Of a DNA stretch of 64,000 nucleotides, positions 61,985 through 64,000 are shown piece after piece. The position numbers and the translations under genes are program-made. A model generated the notes under the pieces. The model did not search any database. It saw only the letters and a program-made list of their open reading frames with translations, and was not told the DNA's origin. Source of the stretch: Symbiodinium natans (Eukaryota > Sar > Dinophyceae > Suessiales > Symbiodiniaceae); NCBI GenBank assembly GCA_905221605.1, contig CAJNDS010000003.1:938246-1002245 (forward strand), given 5' to 3'. The number at the start of each line of letters is the position of its first letter. The stretch's first letter is position 1.

Positions 61985-62501
61985 CCCACCTGCCTCAGTT
62001 CCACCAGGTGACAAGCGACAGCACCGAAGCCATGCGCGCAGCACCTGGCTGGGTGCACAAGGACAAGCGAACAGATGTGGAGACAAAGAATCCACCGTGA
62101 ATTGGCTCTTGCTCTTGACTCTTCTGTCCAGTCAGGTGACGGACAGGACTGCATTGCTTCCGACAGGAGTGGACCGAGGACGATCTCGATCTCATCAGCG
62201 CGGGCCAGCCTGTTCCTTGGCTCACCTGAGCCAGCTGAGCTTCATGCATCCGGCGGTCTTTCGCCCCTTGCGCTCTTTACACTCCGACGCTGTGGCAAGC
62301 CTCATTCTTGGCGACACCTACGTGAGGCTGCCAAACGTCGGATCGGCGGAATTACGCTGCTTGCGACGTGGCAGCTCCAGGACGATGCAAAGGTCGATCC
62401 CTACTGCGCCACTTGGCACAGACGTCTCTGTTGTTGAGCACGTTCTGTTGCCTTCTGACCGGCTTTACTTGTCAAACTGTGACCCTTCCGATCTGGCATG
62501 A
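61985..62501 (+). CDS. hypothetical exon region
   Basis: About 62005-62100 reads QVTSDSTEAMRAAPGWVHKD then KRTDVETKNPP to a stop. A second frame is open from 61971 to 62501 (LHSDAVASLILGDTYVRLPN and SVVEHVLLPSDRLYLSNCDP near its end). Which parts are exons is unclear. Confidence 0.25.
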
Positions 62502-62941
62502 GGTCATATGCCGGTTCCAAATACGGATTGCGCGAACATCGCGACTTCCGGCAGGCCATTCTGGTGTCCGCAAGTGGTTCCGCTGGCCGAAAAGAGAGAC
62601 AGGACATTCTGATGGGTTGTGGTCCGCGTAGTGCCTTGCCGTGACGACACTCGTATAGCTTGTAAGTGACCCCTGTATTCGCCAATTTGAGATGCTGTAC
62701 ACGTGCTGAGAGGTGAGCAAGCAGTGTGGAAAGAAGCCCAGCCGTTCTTTTGTGTATCAGCAGAGGAGGCCGCCCGTTTGAACACAAAGGGAAGGGAACG
62801 GAGGCTGTGACAGCAAATGTGGGATGTCCTGGGCTTCCAGCTTCGGCCAATAAATGCCAGCACGACATGTTAGGGCATAGGTTCGCAAAGTGAGCAACAT
62901 TCAACCCCCACGGATAGTGACGTAAACGTTGGTTGGCACTC

Positions 62942-63048
62942 AGGTGCAGAAGCAGTACTGCGCTTTCCTTTCCGATTACCTGCAGTATGGGGAAGAGTAC
63001 ATTGTGAGCGTGCGAGCCGGCTCCGTGGAAACTTGGACACTTGGCTGA
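62942..63048 (+). CDS. hypothetical exon
   Basis: After GGCACTCAG it reads VQKQYCAFLSDYLQYGEEYI then VSVRAGSVETWTLG to TGA. Strong protein-like character and a clean acceptor. Family unknown. Confidence 0.35.
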
Positions 63049-63402
63049 AGCGGGGGGCGCATTTCCAGACACCAAGCGAAGGGCCCTCGTTCGAGTGTGA
63101 CACAAAGTTGCATTTGAGTGCTCGCTTTCTTCTTGGCCCGCCCGCCAGGAGCGAGTGGAGTGCTACGTCTGAGCCGCTGCGCTTGAAGGCCCAGCAACTC
63201 TCGCGGTCCTTGCTCTTCCTCAAACTTTGCTCTTGGCATGGACCTGGCGTGGGCTTTCTTGCAAAGCAAATCCAAAGGCGCGCGACTTGGAGCCCCCGGA
63301 GTTCGCGCGATTTTGCTGCGACGTCCTCGCGCCGAGGGAGAGTGGGATTCTGGAGGCGCGCGGGTGCCATGACTTGCGGGGTCTTCGGCTTCCCCACTGC
63401 TG

Positions 63403-63771
63403 GTGATTAGTGGCTGCTTCAAGTCGAGTGCCCAAGAGCAGTGGTGCTACGGTGCTACTTCAGTCCAGATTGTTGTCAGTCCAGATTGTTGTGAAGCCTG
63501 GTGCCATGATCTTGTGTTTGCTTGCGAAACGTGGGAATACAGTACCTTAGGTTTAGTGACAGATAATCATCCTTGCCAGCCGCAGAAATGGTGTCGACCT
63601 CGCTTGTTCTGGATACTCCAAAGTGTGGCGTGTCAGATCTTCCGCACCCGTGACCACGCGCTGCACTTCGCCTTCCCTGCCTTCAAATCCTTCGATCCGC
63701 GGACCCCTCTCCCGGTGGAATATTGCATTGAGGCTGGGCCTCTCATGTACAGCTTCCTGCTGCAGAAGTAG
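63403..63771 (+). CDS. hypothetical exon near window end
   Basis: Open frame whose last part, from about 63640, reads RTRDHALHFAFPAFKSFDPR then TPLPVEYCIEAGPLMYSFLL and QK to TAG. The earlier part is Cys/Trp-rich (PDCCEAWCHDLVFACETWEY). It may end the gene begun at 62.9 kb. No family was recognised. Confidence 0.3.
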   Translation: MISGCFKSSAQEQWCYGATSVQIVVSPDCCEAWCHDLVFACETWEYSTLGLVTDNHPCQPQKWCRPRLFWILQSVACQIFRTRDHALHFAFPAFKSFDPRTPLPVEYCIEAGPLMYSFLLQK

Positions 63772-64000
63772 ACGAAGTAGACGAGTATCTGATGATCTGC
63801 AGGCCTGGCAAAGACCAGATGACTTGGGCGCTGCTGCGGCAGAGCAGCTGCAGGCAGCTGCGGTTCAGCCCCCCCCCCCCCCTGACCGCTTTCCACGCTT
63901 TAACTTCGGAACTCCACACTTCGATCTTCACAGCATTGATGTCACTGTTCTCCAAGCTGCAACAATGAGTTGCGACCATGCTCTGTCCCGAAAATGGGTC

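Noticed and set aside
61267-62011. Long ORFs of Thr/His/Arg or Val/Cys repeats over 61.3-62.0 kb
   Set aside because: Direct translation of the compound microsatellite; all six frames are open there.

Overview
The window looks like nuclear DNA of a dinoflagellate, most likely of the Symbiodiniaceae/Suessiales type. This is an inference from several traits seen together: very short exon-like coding islands separated by unrelated sequence and usually entered through a pyrimidine-CAG acceptor; intronless near-identical copies of a ribosomal protein gene spread over 14 kb; PPR-type repeats in small exons; TTTAGGG/CCCTAAA-like interstitial telomeric DNA; and abundant microsatellites, minisatellites and inverted repeats. 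No complete spliced-leader sequence, tRNA, rRNA or CRISPR array was recognised.

Layout. 0.2-8 kb (+): a chain of more than 20 mini-exons rich in Ala, Glu, Lys and Gln, read as one long coiled-coil gene. 9.2-11.3 kb (-): an unrecognised coding region with an in-frame TGA. 11.36-13.05 kb (+): two copies of 60S ribosomal protein eL43 (L37a), separated by CCCTAAA-type repeats; a third copy lies at 25.2 kb. 15.78-17.03 kb: a long inverted-repeat (foldback-like) element made of nested GTAGGCCTAC palindromes, bounded by an 8-bp direct repeat. 17.6-18.7 kb (-): a frameshifted, retroelement-like zinc-finger ORF pair. 19.6-23.3 kb: several repeat families with inverted copies and a long (AAGG)n block. 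21-28 kb: scattered exon-like islands.

29-36 kb (+): PPR exons and an uninterrupted 1.94-kb TPR/SET-domain gene lying between two groups of them. 36.5-37.2 kb: degenerate TTTAGGG-like DNA. 37.6-43.8 kb: unassigned exon islands. 44.9-48.2 kb: a 1,500-bp segment present twice with one difference seen. 49.4-52.4 kb (+): a multi-exon wax ester synthase/diacylglycerol acyltransferase (WS/DGAT) gene with the HHxxxDG motif. 53-64 kb: unassigned exon islands, a G-rich block at 57.8 kb and a compound microsatellite at 61.5-61.9 kb.

The genes do not form an operon or a visible pathway. The firmest identities are eL43 (three copies), the SET-domain protein, the WS/DGAT acyltransferase and the PPR protein. 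Most other coding calls rest only on open frame, composition and splice-like borders, and are scored low. The most novel object is the foldback-like element at 15.8-17.0 kb.
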